A DNA stretch of 64,000 nt from Saccharibacter floricola DSM 15669 (lineage in GTDB: Bacteria; Pseudomonadota; Alphaproteobacteria; Acetobacterales; Acetobacteraceae), in assembly GCF_000378165.1 (NCBI RefSeq), contig NZ_KB899342.1, positions 1 through 64,000 of the forward strand, given 5' to 3'. Of the stretch, positions 46,307 through 55,102 are shown in pieces. Positions within the stretch are counted from its first letter, which is position 1; each line of letters opens with the position of its first letter. The notes under the pieces were generated by a model that was not told the DNA's origin, searched no databases, and was given only the letters and a program-made list of their open reading frames with translations. The position numbers were made by a program, and so were the translations under genes.

Positions 46307-47188
46307 TTAATCGTTAAAGCGTAAGTGTCCTAGGTTCTTTTCTAGAACAGCAACAATATCGAGGAATTTCTTTTTGAGTAGCTCGTGTTGCTTCCCAAAA
46401 TGGGCCTCGCGGTGGCAGTTGGGGCATAACGCGATGATTGATTGAGGATGGTCAGGTCCACCATCGGTTAGACGGAGAATATGGTGCGCCTCTAAATAGG
46501 GGTATCCTTGGGCAGTTAGAAAAGGAGCGGGACGCTGGCAATGCTCACATTTTCCTTCCGCTCTTGCCAAGATATAATCTCGTATTGCTTTGCTTCTGCT
46601 GAAAACGGTGCTTGGGGCATGCTCAGACTTTAGCTTTGGAATAGCGACCGCTTTAAACGCTTTTTCTCTTAAAGTGTGGAAGGGCGTTTGATCTGGTTCC
46701 TGTATGGTGAGTGGTGTTACGTCGTTGGACACGTAATCTTGAGGGATCAAAGTGAAAACAATTGCTTTGCGGAGGTTCCCTTAGGCGTCTTTTTGATTTT
46801 CAGATTCCCACCCAGCACAGGTGAATAAGCCTCTAAAACGAACGATGCCAGTTTTGTGTGTTTGTTGAAACAGTAGTAGATCCTTACTGTTTTTCACATG
46901 ATCGTGGATGGCTTTATTCCCTGCGGTCATTTTCATATCGCCCGTTTGACCTTGGCCTGTATATCTCAATCTTCCATCTTTTTGGAAAACGTCTTGATAA
47001 CCTACACGGTTTGCTCCACCGCCCGTGAAGATAAAAATACCGGGACAGTTGATTGGAGTAGAAATTCCGCTCTGCTCCTGTCCCTTATAGAGTTTATGAA
47101 TATCATTACGGCGGTGGTACGTGCCGTATATCTGGAAAGGCCACGTCATCGTTGTAGAGTAAAAGGGAAGGTTTACACCGGCAAGCAC
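46307..47188 (-). pseudogene. HNH endonuclease with SRA-like N-domain, broken by one in-frame stop
   Basis: Two open frames lie in the same reading frame and are parted only by TAA at 46781-46783. The upstream part (YHRRNDIHKLYKGQEQSGIS, IFIFTGGGANRVGYQDVF, GQGQTGDMKM, GNKAIHDHVKNSKDLLLF) resembles the modified-base-reading domain at the N-terminus of ScoMcrA-type endonucleases. The downstream part has an HNH nuclease (CEHC, LEAHHILRLTDGGPD, CPNCHREAH). Eleven codons after the stop (GNLRKAIVFTL) continue the domain smoothly. Intact it would be a 293-residue modification-dependent nuclease. It lies at the 3' side of tRNA-Thr. Confidence 0.8.
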
Positions 47189-47297
47189 TAGATGAGTGCA
47201 ATAATATTTTTATTGGATTATACGGGTAAATAGTCCAATTCTTTTTATAAGAATTGAAATTCAGTATATTCTTAATTTTATAAAGAAGGGGAAAATC

Positions 47298-47372
47298 TGG
47301 TGCCGGATGAGAGATTCGAACTCCCGACCTTCGGTTTACAAAACCGCTGCACTACCACTGTGCTAATCCGGC
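47298..47372 (-). tRNA. tRNA-Thr (anticodon UGU)
   Basis: 75-nt cloverleaf on the minus strand: acceptor GCCGGAT/ATCCGGC, anticodon arm CGGTTTTGTAAACCG (TGT), T-arm GGAGTTCGAATCT, ACCA encoded at 47298-47301. The 3' end faces the broken HNH gene. Confidence 0.95.
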
Positions 47373-47443
47373 GCTAAGATGAGAAGCTAAATGTCATTTC
47401 TCGCGTGGTTAATCAAGAGGGAAAATGCATTTTTATGCAGAAA

Positions 47444-47623
47444 TTATGGTGCCTTAGTTTTTGTTGGGGTGAGAAGGTGCCCCGGAGGCCCTAAGACAGG
47501 GCCATCTGTGACGAAACCATAGCCATCATCTGACAGCCCTGGATGGTGCGTGCCCTGCGAAGAGCTGCATCCGATGATCAGTAAAGGAAAGCCTAAAAGA
47601 ACGGCCCATGCAGAGCGCTTCAT
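47444..47623 (-). CDS. Small lipoprotein coupled to mrp
   Basis: 59 residues read directly from the sequence: MKRSAWAVLLGFPLLIIGC, then SSSQGTHHPGLSDDGYGF and a Pro/Gly-rich tail ending TKTKAP, TAA at 47444-47446. The lipobox LIIGC gives a 19-residue signal with C19 acylated. ATG 47623 overlaps the stop of the upstream mrp gene (ATGA), so it is very likely translated. Function unknown; length and tail suggest a small envelope lipoprotein. It ends about 70 bases before tRNA-Thr. Confidence 0.75.
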   Translation of the reverse strand: MKRSAWAVLLGFPLLIIGCSSSQGTHHPGLSDDGYGFVTDGPVLGPPGHLLTPTKTKAP

Positions 47624-48780
47624 GAGGCAGTTCCTTCTGACGATGAGCGCAGTGAGGTAGCCACAGAACGTGCAAGAGTGTGATAGGCCTTTGCGCCTTC
47701 ACTCTCAGGAGATGCCACAATAAGTGGCGTTCCGTTATCGGCACTGCTGCGAATCTCGCGAAGAAGAGGAACTTCTCCCAGGAAGGGCAATCCAAGCTTA
47801 TGAGCTTCATCACGGGCACCACCATGACCGAAAAGATCTGTGCGTTCATGGCAATGGGGGCAGCAGAAATAGGACATGTTTTCAACAAGCCCAAGAATAG
47901 GGGTCTGTGTCTTTTCAAAAAGCGCGGCCCCGCGCCGTGCATCCAGTAGGGCAATATCTTGAGGGGTGGACACCATCACCGCCCCACCATGACGGAGTTT
48001 GTCACCGAGTTTTTGTGTTAAAGTAAGCTGGGCATCGCCCGTGCCAGGAGGCATATCAACGACCAAAACGTCCAACTGGCCCCAGTCCACATCTCCCATA
48101 AACTGGATAAGAGCCCCCATAACCATAGGGCCTCGCCAGATCACGGCTTGCTCTTCACTGACGAGATAGCCGATCGACATGGTTTTAAGGCCCCAGGCCT
48201 CTAATGGCTGAAGTTTGCCGTCGATAACGGTGGGTTTATGGCTTTCTCCAAGCATACGCGGCAGCGAAGGGCCGTGGACATCCGCATCAAGAAGGCCTGT
48301 TTCAAAGCCGAGCTGGGCGAGGCCGCAGGCCAAGTTGACAGCCGTTGTGGACTTGCCAACGCCTCCTTTACCAGAGGCAACGGCGAGAACAGCCTTCACA
48401 CCGGGGAGGAACCCCTCTGGTGGCGTAGGACGGCTAGCGGCTCCCTTAGGCGGGCGTTTACCAAGAAAGGGACGGTGATGGGCGGCAGCCGGTGTTGTGC
48501 GTTTCTGTGTGGCTGTCTGCTGGGCGGGTGACGGCATGGCGCGATGAGCGGTGAACGTTACCGTAACGTCTGTGAGGCCTTCATGAAGAGCAAGGGTTTT
48601 CTCTAACGTGGTTTTTAAAAGGGTGAGTTGCTCTGTGTCTTTGGCGGTAGTGGTGAGAACAATATGAGCATGCCCATCACGCACGGTGAGGCCGTCAAGC
48701 TGTATCTCTGGCGTTAACTCATGCTCATTGAGGATGAGGGAAACATAGTCTTTAAGGGCGGAAAAGTCTGGCTGTGTCAT
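47620..48780 (-). CDS. apbC: Iron-sulfur cluster carrier ATPase Mrp/ApbC
   Basis: 386 residues: N-terminal MIP18-like domain (~1-95), a Pro/Ala/Lys linker, then a P-loop NTPase with the deviant Walker A GKGGVGKSTTAVNLA, VVDMPPGTGDAQLTL, and the cluster-binding CPHC motif (YFCCPHCHERTDLFG). It ferries Fe-S clusters to apoproteins in the cytoplasm. Coupled to the small lipoprotein downstream. Confidence 0.95.
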   Translation of the reverse strand: MTQPDFSALKDYVSLILNEHELTPEIQLDGLTVRDGHAHIVLTTTAKDTEQLTLLKTTLEKTLALHEGLTDVTVTFTAHRAMPSPAQQTATQKRTTPAAAHHRPFLGKRPPKGAASRPTPPEGFLPGVKAVLAVASGKGGVGKSTTAVNLACGLAQLGFETGLLDADVHGPSLPRMLGESHKPTVIDGKLQPLEAWGLKTMSIGYLVSEEQAVIWRGPMVMGALIQFMGDVDWGQLDVLVVDMPPGTGDAQLTLTQKLGDKLRHGGAVMVSTPQDIALLDARRGAALFEKTQTPILGLVENMSYFCCPHCHERTDLFGHGGARDEAHKLGLPFLGEVPLLREIRSSADNGTPLIVASPESEGAKAYHTLARSVATSLRSSSEGTAS

Positions 48781-48890
48781 AAGCTGCTATTCTCTCATGG
48801 AAAACACATGGCTGGAAGCAGAAAAAGTCACCCTTCATTATGGGAGGAAGAGAGGATGACGTGTCCGCTTAGGTGCGCTAGGATTTTGCT

Positions 48891-50447
48891 ATGAGCCGAT
48901 TCATTCACCGTTCTGTCCCGTTTCGTGCGGCCTTACTGGCTGCCTTGAGCCTAGCACCTCTTCATGCGTTTGCTGAAGAAAAGCCTGCTCCCCCTCCAAC
49001 AAAGGCGACCTTGCCGGCGTTAAAAGAGGGAATCGCTTTGCCAGGCTTTGCCGACCTAACAGACCGTTTGCTGCCTGCGGTGGTTAACATCTCGGTCTCA
49101 AGTGTGATTCGCCCTCAGCAAGATGGAAGTGATGGGCCAGATACGAGCAGCCCTAACGGGCCACAAACACCGCCTTATCCTCAAGGCTCGCCGCTTGATA
49201 AGTTCTTTCATGATTATATGAAGCATAAGCACCAAGACGGTGCGCCAGAGCGGCAGGTGCAGGCACTTGGGTCGGGCTTTATTATTGACCCGTCCGGTGT
49301 GGTGGTCACGAATAATCACGTTATTGATAAAGCGCAGCAGGTGACGGTTGTGCTCAATGACGGCACAGAAATGCCAGCTAAAATTGTCGGGCGTGATAGC
49401 CAGGTCGATCTCGCTGTGTTGCAGGTAAAGCCTGCTCATCCACTCCCTTCTGTGCCTTTGGGGCATAGTGACCAAGCCCGTATTGGGGAATGGGTGTTGG
49501 CGATCGGGAATCCATTTGGCCTGAGCGGTACGGTGACGGCGGGGATTATTTCCTCACGTAAACGGAATGTCGAGCATGGGCTGTATGACGATTTCATCCA
49601 GACCGATGCTGCCATTAACCGTGGGAATTCCGGAGGCCCGCTCTTCAATACACGCGGCGAAGTTATCGGGATCAATACGCTGATCTACGGCGGCGCTGGT
49701 GGTGATTCGATTGGGATTGGTTTTGCGATCCCGTCTGATGATGCACGTGGGTTGATTGAGCAGTTGCGTCGTAACGGTTATGTCAATCGCGGTTGGATGG
49801 GCGTCAGTTTTCAGGACGTAACCCACACGATGGCTGACGATCTCGACTTTCATGCAGATGATGGGCAGCCGGGAAAAGGGGCCATTCTCTCGACGGTAAA
49901 GGCCGGCGGCCCTGCGGCTAAGTCGGGGCTTGCTGTGGGGGATATCGTCACAGCGATTGATGGCCAAGCGATCACAGGACAGACTATGCCGCGTCTCGTG
50001 GCGGCCCATGAGCCTGGCACGTCCATTACGCTGGATGTGTGGCATCGTGGGAGCCGCAAGAAAGTGGCTTTAACCCTTGGGAAATCTCCTAATGCGCCAG
50101 ATCCCTTGCCTTCTGATACGCATCCGCCTGCTCACCCAACGAAAACGGTTGGGAATATTGGTTTAAAAGTGAGCGTGATTGATGCCGATGCTCGCACGCA
50201 ATATCAGCTTTCTGATAGCCAGCGTGGGGTTTTGGTAACCCGTGTGTTTGACAGTGGTACAGCAGCCGCACGGGGAATAGCGGAAGGGAATGTTATCACT
50301 CAGGTGGGTGAGAGTGAGGTGAATAGTCCTGATGCTTTCCAAGCCGCTTTAGAGCGTGCACGCGAGATGAAAAAATCAGAAGTCTTACTGCTCGTGCAAG
50401 ATAATGACGGCATGCGCTGGGTGCCTCTTCCATTAGAAGCTCGGTGA
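48891..50447 (+). CDS. Do/DegP-family periplasmic serine protease (second copy)
   Basis: 518 residues. Signal peptide ~1-28 (APLHAFA), protease domain with H143 (TNNHVID), D173 (QVDLAVL) and S247 (NRGNSGGPL), two PDZ domains (~290-385 and ~410-510). A Pro/Gln-rich segment (~75-115) precedes the protease core. AGGA before the ATG. It is close to but distinct from the copy at 18.1 kb; division of labour between the two is unknown. Confidence 0.95.
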   Translation: MSRFIHRSVPFRAALLAALSLAPLHAFAEEKPAPPPTKATLPALKEGIALPGFADLTDRLLPAVVNISVSSVIRPQQDGSDGPDTSSPNGPQTPPYPQGSPLDKFFHDYMKHKHQDGAPERQVQALGSGFIIDPSGVVVTNNHVIDKAQQVTVVLNDGTEMPAKIVGRDSQVDLAVLQVKPAHPLPSVPLGHSDQARIGEWVLAIGNPFGLSGTVTAGIISSRKRNVEHGLYDDFIQTDAAINRGNSGGPLFNTRGEVIGINTLIYGGAGGDSIGIGFAIPSDDARGLIEQLRRNGYVNRGWMGVSFQDVTHTMADDLDFHADDGQPGKGAILSTVKAGGPAAKSGLAVGDIVTAIDGQAITGQTMPRLVAAHEPGTSITLDVWHRGSRKKVALTLGKSPNAPDPLPSDTHPPAHPTKTVGNIGLKVSVIDADARTQYQLSDSQRGVLVTRVFDSGTAAARGIAEGNVITQVGESEVNSPDAFQAALERAREMKKSEVLLLVQDNDGMRWVPLPLEAR

Positions 50448-50481
50448 GGGTGATTTTTACGTTGAGTGAGGAGCAAACGCG

Positions 50482-50826
50482 ATGAAAGAGCTTTTGTCAC
50501 GGCGTATGTTGGATAAATGGCTCATTCTTGCGGGTGTTGCCTGTATGGCCATTTGTCTCTCATGGGTTTCAGCTTACCTCATGATGACTGTTGGTCTTTC
50601 GTTAATGATGAATTCTGGAAAGACCTCTTTCCTTGAGGAGTTTTTGGTAATCGTCATCGTGTTAACGCCGGTGCCGGCGGTTATGGCCGTTGTCTTTGCG
50701 ACGTTACGGTTTGCTATTACCCGGCGCTGGCTTACGATCAGTGCCATTGCATTGCTGCCTTTATGGGGTGCTATGCTTTTGGGGGTGCTCTGGTATTTTT
50801 TCGTAACGTATCATGTGATGTCCTGA
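50482..50826 (+). CDS. Small membrane protein of unknown function
   Basis: 114 residues with three hydrophobic helices (ILAGVACMAICLSWVSAYLM, LVIVIVLTPVPAVMAVVFAT, SAIALLPLWGAMLLGVLWYF). GAGGAG lies about 10 bases before the ATG. It follows the DegP gene by 34 bases and is probably cotranscribed; a terminator follows. No family recognised. Confidence 0.7.
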   Translation: MKELLSRRMLDKWLILAGVACMAICLSWVSAYLMMTVGLSLMMNSGKTSFLEEFLVIVIVLTPVPAVMAVVFATLRFAITRRWLTISAIALLPLWGAMLLGVLWYFFVTYHVMS

Positions 50827-50828
50827 TG

Positions 50829-50875
50829 ATAGCTCTGTGTCATCGCTTGCCTTGATTGTGCAGAGAGCTATTTTT
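50829..50875 (+). terminator. Terminator after the DegP-membrane protein pair
   Basis: ATAGCTCT (50829-50836) pairs with AGAGCTAT (50864-50871), long loop, followed by TTTT. Confidence 0.6.
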
Positions 50876-51013
50876 GACTAAAAAGTTCATCATACGATGA
50901 AACCGAGATTTATTTCGGTCAGAAAGGGAAATAGCGCTGTCAAAGAAAGATGAGCGGAAGATGGAGCAACCGTTATGTGTTGTGCGCTCTTTCCTGACTT
51001 GAGCTGAAAAGAG

Positions 51014-51032
51014 GAGGGCTTTTATAGCCCTC
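51014..51032 (-). terminator. Terminator overlapping the djlA-like stop codon
   Basis: On the minus strand GAGGGCT-ATAAA-AGCCCTC (51032 to 51014) then CTCTTTT. The TAA stop of the upstream gene lies in the loop. Confidence 0.65.
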
Positions 51033-51852
51033 GGTCACGTTTAATGCGATCCCATGCGGCGTTGATCTGGGCCATGCGTTCTTGAGCGGCAAATTGCTCT
51101 GTGCTGCTGAGGTTCCGTTCGGCGAGGCGGTCTGGGTGGTGCTCCCGCACAAGGATAAGCCAGCGGCGGCGTACTTCATGGTCGCTGGCTGTGCGAGCAA
51201 TCCCTAAGACGCGGTATGCATCGGTTGGGCTACTTTCGGCCATGCGCGATTGTCCGCTTTCAGCACGCTCCCAAGCGCGTTCAGAGAGACGGAAGGCCTT
51301 ATGAACGCGTCGTAAATAGTCAGCTTCTTTCGGATGGAGAGAGCCACCTTTGGGGATGTCTGCGCGCGCTATGCGGAAGAGGACGGTCAGCAAGGTCTCA
51401 AGAGGTTCAGTCTTGTCCGCAAAGGCCTTGCCCATCTCACGGGCGTATAATTCGAAATCATCGGTGCGTTCACGCGCGCGGTCAAAAACGAGCCCGACTT
51501 CACGCATATTCTCTTCAGGGAAACGAAAAGACATTTTAAAAGCGTTGATTTCTGTTTTGTTAACCGGCCCGTCAATTTTTGCCATTTTGGCACAGAGGGC
51601 CACAACACCGAGGCCATAGAGATGGTCACGTTTGCCTAAAATAGACGCCATTTTAGCGGTTGCAAAAAAGGCAGCACCACTAGGATCCGGCTTTCCTGTC
51701 GTGTCAAAATGACTGTTCCAAGAGCCGGAAGGAGGTGTCAGGAGCTGTTTTTTATCGGCCATATGACCGAGAGCGAGCCCCATCAAGCTGCCAAAAGGCC
51801 CTCCGGCTGCAAAGCCTGCGGCCCCACCAAAAACTTTTCCCCAGAAAGCCAT
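51022..51852 (-). CDS. DjlA-like protein (TerB plus DnaJ domains)
   Basis: 276 residues: glycine-rich hydrophobic N-terminus (FGGAAGFAAGGPFGSLMGLA) that may insert in the membrane, a TerB-like helical domain (~75-185), and a C-terminal J domain (AYRVLGIARTASDHEVRRRW with HPD in REHHPDRLAER). It would recruit DnaK at the inner membrane. The order matches DjlA. Confidence 0.9.
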   Translation of the reverse strand: MAFWGKVFGGAAGFAAGGPFGSLMGLALGHMADKKQLLTPPSGSWNSHFDTTGKPDPSGAAFFATAKMASILGKRDHLYGLGVVALCAKMAKIDGPVNKTEINAFKMSFRFPEENMREVGLVFDRARERTDDFELYAREMGKAFADKTEPLETLLTVLFRIARADIPKGGSLHPKEADYLRRVHKAFRLSERAWERAESGQSRMAESSPTDAYRVLGIARTASDHEVRRRWLILVREHHPDRLAERNLSSTEQFAAQERMAQINAAWDRIKRDRGL

Positions 51853-51869
51853 ATATGTTCCCTCGTTTT

Positions 51870-52145
51870 CTATAGTTCTACCATGTTCTCCGACGGGTCG
51901 GAACGGGATTGTGGGAAAAACATACGCTCCTCTGACATAGCGACATAACGCAGGGCGGTAATTCGCAGCACGGAGGCAAGGCTTTGCTGTGCGGAGCGTT
52001 GCCGGTCAAGCTGAGTGATAAAACCGGCAAGGGACTCTTTTTTGTGTTGAGCCATCTGTTCCAAAATAAACCAGAATTCCCACTCTAAGGCGATAGAGGT
52101 GCGGTGCCCTGATAGACTGACACTGCGTTTATGGAGACCGTTCAT
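51870..52145 (-). CDS. Ribbon-helix-helix domain protein
   Basis: 91 residues from ATG 52145 (52181 is also open). KRSVSLSGHRTSIALEWEFW followed by RQRSAQQSLASVLRITALRY matches the small alphaproteobacterial RHH_4 family, a putative DNA-binding protein found as a single gene. No clear ribosome site at either start. It ends 17 bases before the djlA-like gene on the same strand. Confidence 0.8.
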   Translation of the reverse strand: MNGLHKRSVSLSGHRTSIALEWEFWFILEQMAQHKKESLAGFITQLDRQRSAQQSLASVLRITALRYVAMSEERMFFPQSRSDPSENMVEL

Positions 52146-52207
52146 AAGAGGGAACGCTTTCTGCTGACATCCACGTGACATCTGTATAGAGCATAATGGC
52201 GTGTTTC

Positions 52208-53344
52208 TTAAGAAGGGAAGAGAGCGTTAAAGCCAGCCTTTTCAAGAACCGTATCGGCTTGAGGGGAATGAATGCGACCACACAGGACGTCACGATAATG
52301 GCGCTCCAGCGGGTTATCTTGGCTTAACCCCGGGTTGCCGCTTACTTCAATGGCGCGTTGGACGGCACTAATGGCTTGTTCTGTGACGAGGCGTTTAATT
52401 TGTGAGGCTTCTGTCAGCGTGATGGCCTCATAATGTGTTTGAGCGTGATTCAGCAGGGCGGTGTTCGAGAGGAGAAGCCCGTCTATCTCACCTACAATTG
52501 TTTGGAAGCGCGGCAACGTTGCTAAAGGGCGCCCAAGGCCTGAGGGTACACGTTTTTGGAGAAAAGACGTAAACCATTGTCGAGCGGAACGGGCGATGGC
52601 GTTATAGAGATGTGCCAAGATCAGAGCATGCCAGACAAAGAGGCCGGGGGTCTCTGGGTTCCCTTCTTCAGTAGATACAATATTGGCAAGGTAGCGTTCT
52701 GGAACGGGGGCATCGTTAAAGACAATGGTGTCACTCCCCGTGGCGCGCATTCCGAGATGATGCCAGCTTTTTTGCACGGCAATGGCTTCTTGGTCGAGCC
52801 GGACAAGCACTTGCCCGACACGCTGGGGGTTCTCATCTGTAGCGCACCATACAAGCCCCCAGCGAAGAGCAGATGACCCGGTGGAGAAAATTTTGCGCCC
52901 GCTGAGTACCCATTGACCATTCACATGGCTTAGACGCGTAGCAGGGATGCCACCTCGAGAAGGCGTGCCGAGCTCCGGTTCCACACGTAGGGCATTCACA
53001 AGTGAGCCATGAGCTTTGATGTCGGAAAGGACTTCTTCCTTCAGGGCTTCTGGCCAGCTTGGTGACGTCGCGATGGAGAAGCAATGGAGATATTGCATCG
53101 CGACGATTAGAGCCGTTGAGGGATCATTTTCGGCTAGGGAGGCGATGATGCGTGTCATATCCTGAAAGTCAATTCCAGCACCGCCATACTCTTGAGGGAC
53201 AGCAAGAGAGAGAATTCCTTCATGGCGCAGGAAGTCCAGTGTCGGCTGAGCGATTTCCCCTAGCTGATCATACTGAGCTGCGCGCTTGCGTATGCTTTGT
53301 GCGTGGTCTTGAAGAGATAAAAGGGCGTCCGAAAGCGGCGACAT
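52208..53344 (-). CDS. Acyl-CoA dehydrogenase-family flavoprotein
   Basis: 378 residues: N-terminal helical domain (PQEYGGAGIDFQDMTRIIAS), middle beta domain (GQWVLSGRKIFSTGSSALRW, HHLGMRATGSDTIVFNDAPV) and C-terminal helices. Features are shared with ACADs and with the SfnB/DszC branch of flavin-dependent enzymes that act on sulfur compounds; the text does not let me pick one. FAD or FMNH2 cofactor expected. Single gene. Confidence 0.8.
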   Translation of the reverse strand: MSPLSDALLSLQDHAQSIRKRAAQYDQLGEIAQPTLDFLRHEGILSLAVPQEYGGAGIDFQDMTRIIASLAENDPSTALIVAMQYLHCFSIATSPSWPEALKEEVLSDIKAHGSLVNALRVEPELGTPSRGGIPATRLSHVNGQWVLSGRKIFSTGSSALRWGLVWCATDENPQRVGQVLVRLDQEAIAVQKSWHHLGMRATGSDTIVFNDAPVPERYLANIVSTEEGNPETPGLFVWHALILAHLYNAIARSARQWFTSFLQKRVPSGLGRPLATLPRFQTIVGEIDGLLLSNTALLNHAQTHYEAITLTEASQIKRLVTEQAISAVQRAIEVSGNPGLSQDNPLERHYRDVLCGRIHSPQADTVLEKAGFNALFPS

Positions 53345-53524
53345 GGGAGAACTCCCTTAAATGAATAGGATATGCTGAATATAAGAAAAGCGTATCATTA
53401 AAAAACGACAGTAAAAAGACCATTAAAAATTAAACGATATATATAAGGGATAATGTGCTATTCTGTTGGGCTTTTATGATGGGTTTTACTTGTCAGCTGA
53501 TCGGGAAATCATCATCATAAGCTC

Positions 53525-55102
53525 ATGAAAATTTCCACGATGATGTCCTCCCTTTTAGGGGTGTTTGTTGGCAGCGCTCCTTTAGCTTTCGCTGCTCCTT
53601 CCTCTTCTCATACGGCTCCCTCAGCGGCTGCTCTTTATGAGAGCGTAAAGCATGATCCCGTCCAGCTTGGTCTGTTTATGCAAAGTTTCCCTAAAGGGGC
53701 TGACCTGCATAATCATATGTCAGGGGCGATTTATGCCGAAAGCTTTCTAAAATGGGCGGCGAAAGATGGGCTCTGTGTGAACCTCCCACAAGGGAAGATA
53801 GTGCCGGAGCGTTGTGGTGCCCCTGTTGAAGGGATGGAAGCTGCAGCAAGTCTCAGTTCAGATGCCCCGGCTTGGAATGGTATGATTGATGCCCTGTCGA
53901 TGCGTGATTTTGTGCCGACAGCAACGGATCGTTCCGGCCATGACCATTTCTTCAGTACGTTTGAACGCTTTGTTGCTCTGGAAAAAGACCATCAAGGTGA
54001 CATGCTGGCAGAAGCGCTTGAACATGCGGCGCATGACCATGTGCAATATCTGGAATTGCAGGTTTCTACTGCCTCTTCCGCTGGTCTCGATAGCATGATG
54101 GCTGCGGTGAAGAATAAGCAGCTCAACAATGCGGCTGATATCCCAGCATTTCATCAAGCGTTACAGCCTGTTTTGCCGAAAATGGTGGAGGCCTCACGCA
54201 AAGGGGTGGATGCGATGGAAAAGCGTGCCCATGAGGTGCTTCAATGCGGAACTGCTCAAGCGAAGCCTGGCTGTGGGGTGACGGTGCGTTATCTCTTCGA
54301 GACGTTGCGTATTGTGCCGCCTAAAGTCACCTATCCTCAGCTTGAGGTCGGTTATGCGGTTGTGAAGAATGACCCACGTTTTGTAGGGGTTAATATTGCC
54401 GCTCCTGAAGATGATGCGACGGCGCTGCATGATTACGACCTGCATATGCAGATGTTCCACTATCTTAATAGTGTCTATCCGGGCGTAAAACTCAGCCTTC
54501 ATGCGGGTGAGATAACACCGTCTCTCGTGCCGTTGGCAGACCTCGACCATCATATCTGGAGTGCGATTGATGTGGCAGGCGCACAGCGTATCGGTCACGG
54601 GATTGATGTGATGTGGGAGCATGATCCGGCTGAATTGCTCGCGAAAATGGCGCGTCAGCACATTATGGTTGAGGTTAATCTCACCAGTAATGATGAGATT
54701 TTGGGCATCAAGGGCGATCATCATCCATTTGAACTCTATCGTCGTGCTGGTGTTCCTGTTGCTTTGTCGACCGATGATGAAGGCGTCTCACGCGGAAGTC
54801 TGACAAATGAATATGTGCGTGCGGCTCAAACCTATCATCTCAGCTATAATGACCTCGTACAGCTTTCACGTACGGGGTTAGAATATAACTTCCTGCCAGG
54901 GCAAAGCTTGTGGGTTGATCATCATATTGGGCAGAGAGTGCCAGCGTGCCATACAGCGAGCGTGACGTCTTCTTTGCCACAAAGCTGTGCGACCTTCTTA
55001 GAAAACAATCCGAAAGCGCGTCTGCAATGGCAGCTTGAAACACGTATGGCTGAGTTTGAGCGCTTGGCTGTCCGTAATCCGGTATTGAGTCACGCACGAT
55101 GA
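53525..55102 (+). CDS. Exported adenosine deaminase (ADGF-like)
   Basis: 525 residues with a Sec signal peptide (LLGVFVGSAPLAFAAPS). Zinc and catalytic motifs of the ADA fold: GADLHNHMSGAIYAE (HxH), LSLHAGEITP (HAGE), RIGHGIDVMW and ALSTDDEGVSRG. The size and export point to the growth-factor-like (ADGF/CECR1) branch or its bacterial counterparts rather than cytosolic Add. It would turn periplasmic adenosine into inosine. Stop overlaps the following nucleoside permease gene (ATGA). Confidence 0.88.
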   Translation: MKISTMMSSLLGVFVGSAPLAFAAPSSSHTAPSAAALYESVKHDPVQLGLFMQSFPKGADLHNHMSGAIYAESFLKWAAKDGLCVNLPQGKIVPERCGAPVEGMEAAASLSSDAPAWNGMIDALSMRDFVPTATDRSGHDHFFSTFERFVALEKDHQGDMLAEALEHAAHDHVQYLELQVSTASSAGLDSMMAAVKNKQLNNAADIPAFHQALQPVLPKMVEASRKGVDAMEKRAHEVLQCGTAQAKPGCGVTVRYLFETLRIVPPKVTYPQLEVGYAVVKNDPRFVGVNIAAPEDDATALHDYDLHMQMFHYLNSVYPGVKLSLHAGEITPSLVPLADLDHHIWSAIDVAGAQRIGHGIDVMWEHDPAELLAKMARQHIMVEVNLTSNDEILGIKGDHHPFELYRRAGVPVALSTDDEGVSRGSLTNEYVRAAQTYHLSYNDLVQLSRTGLEYNFLPGQSLWVDHHIGQRVPACHTASVTSSLPQSCATFLENNPKARLQWQLETRMAEFERLAVRNPVLSHAR

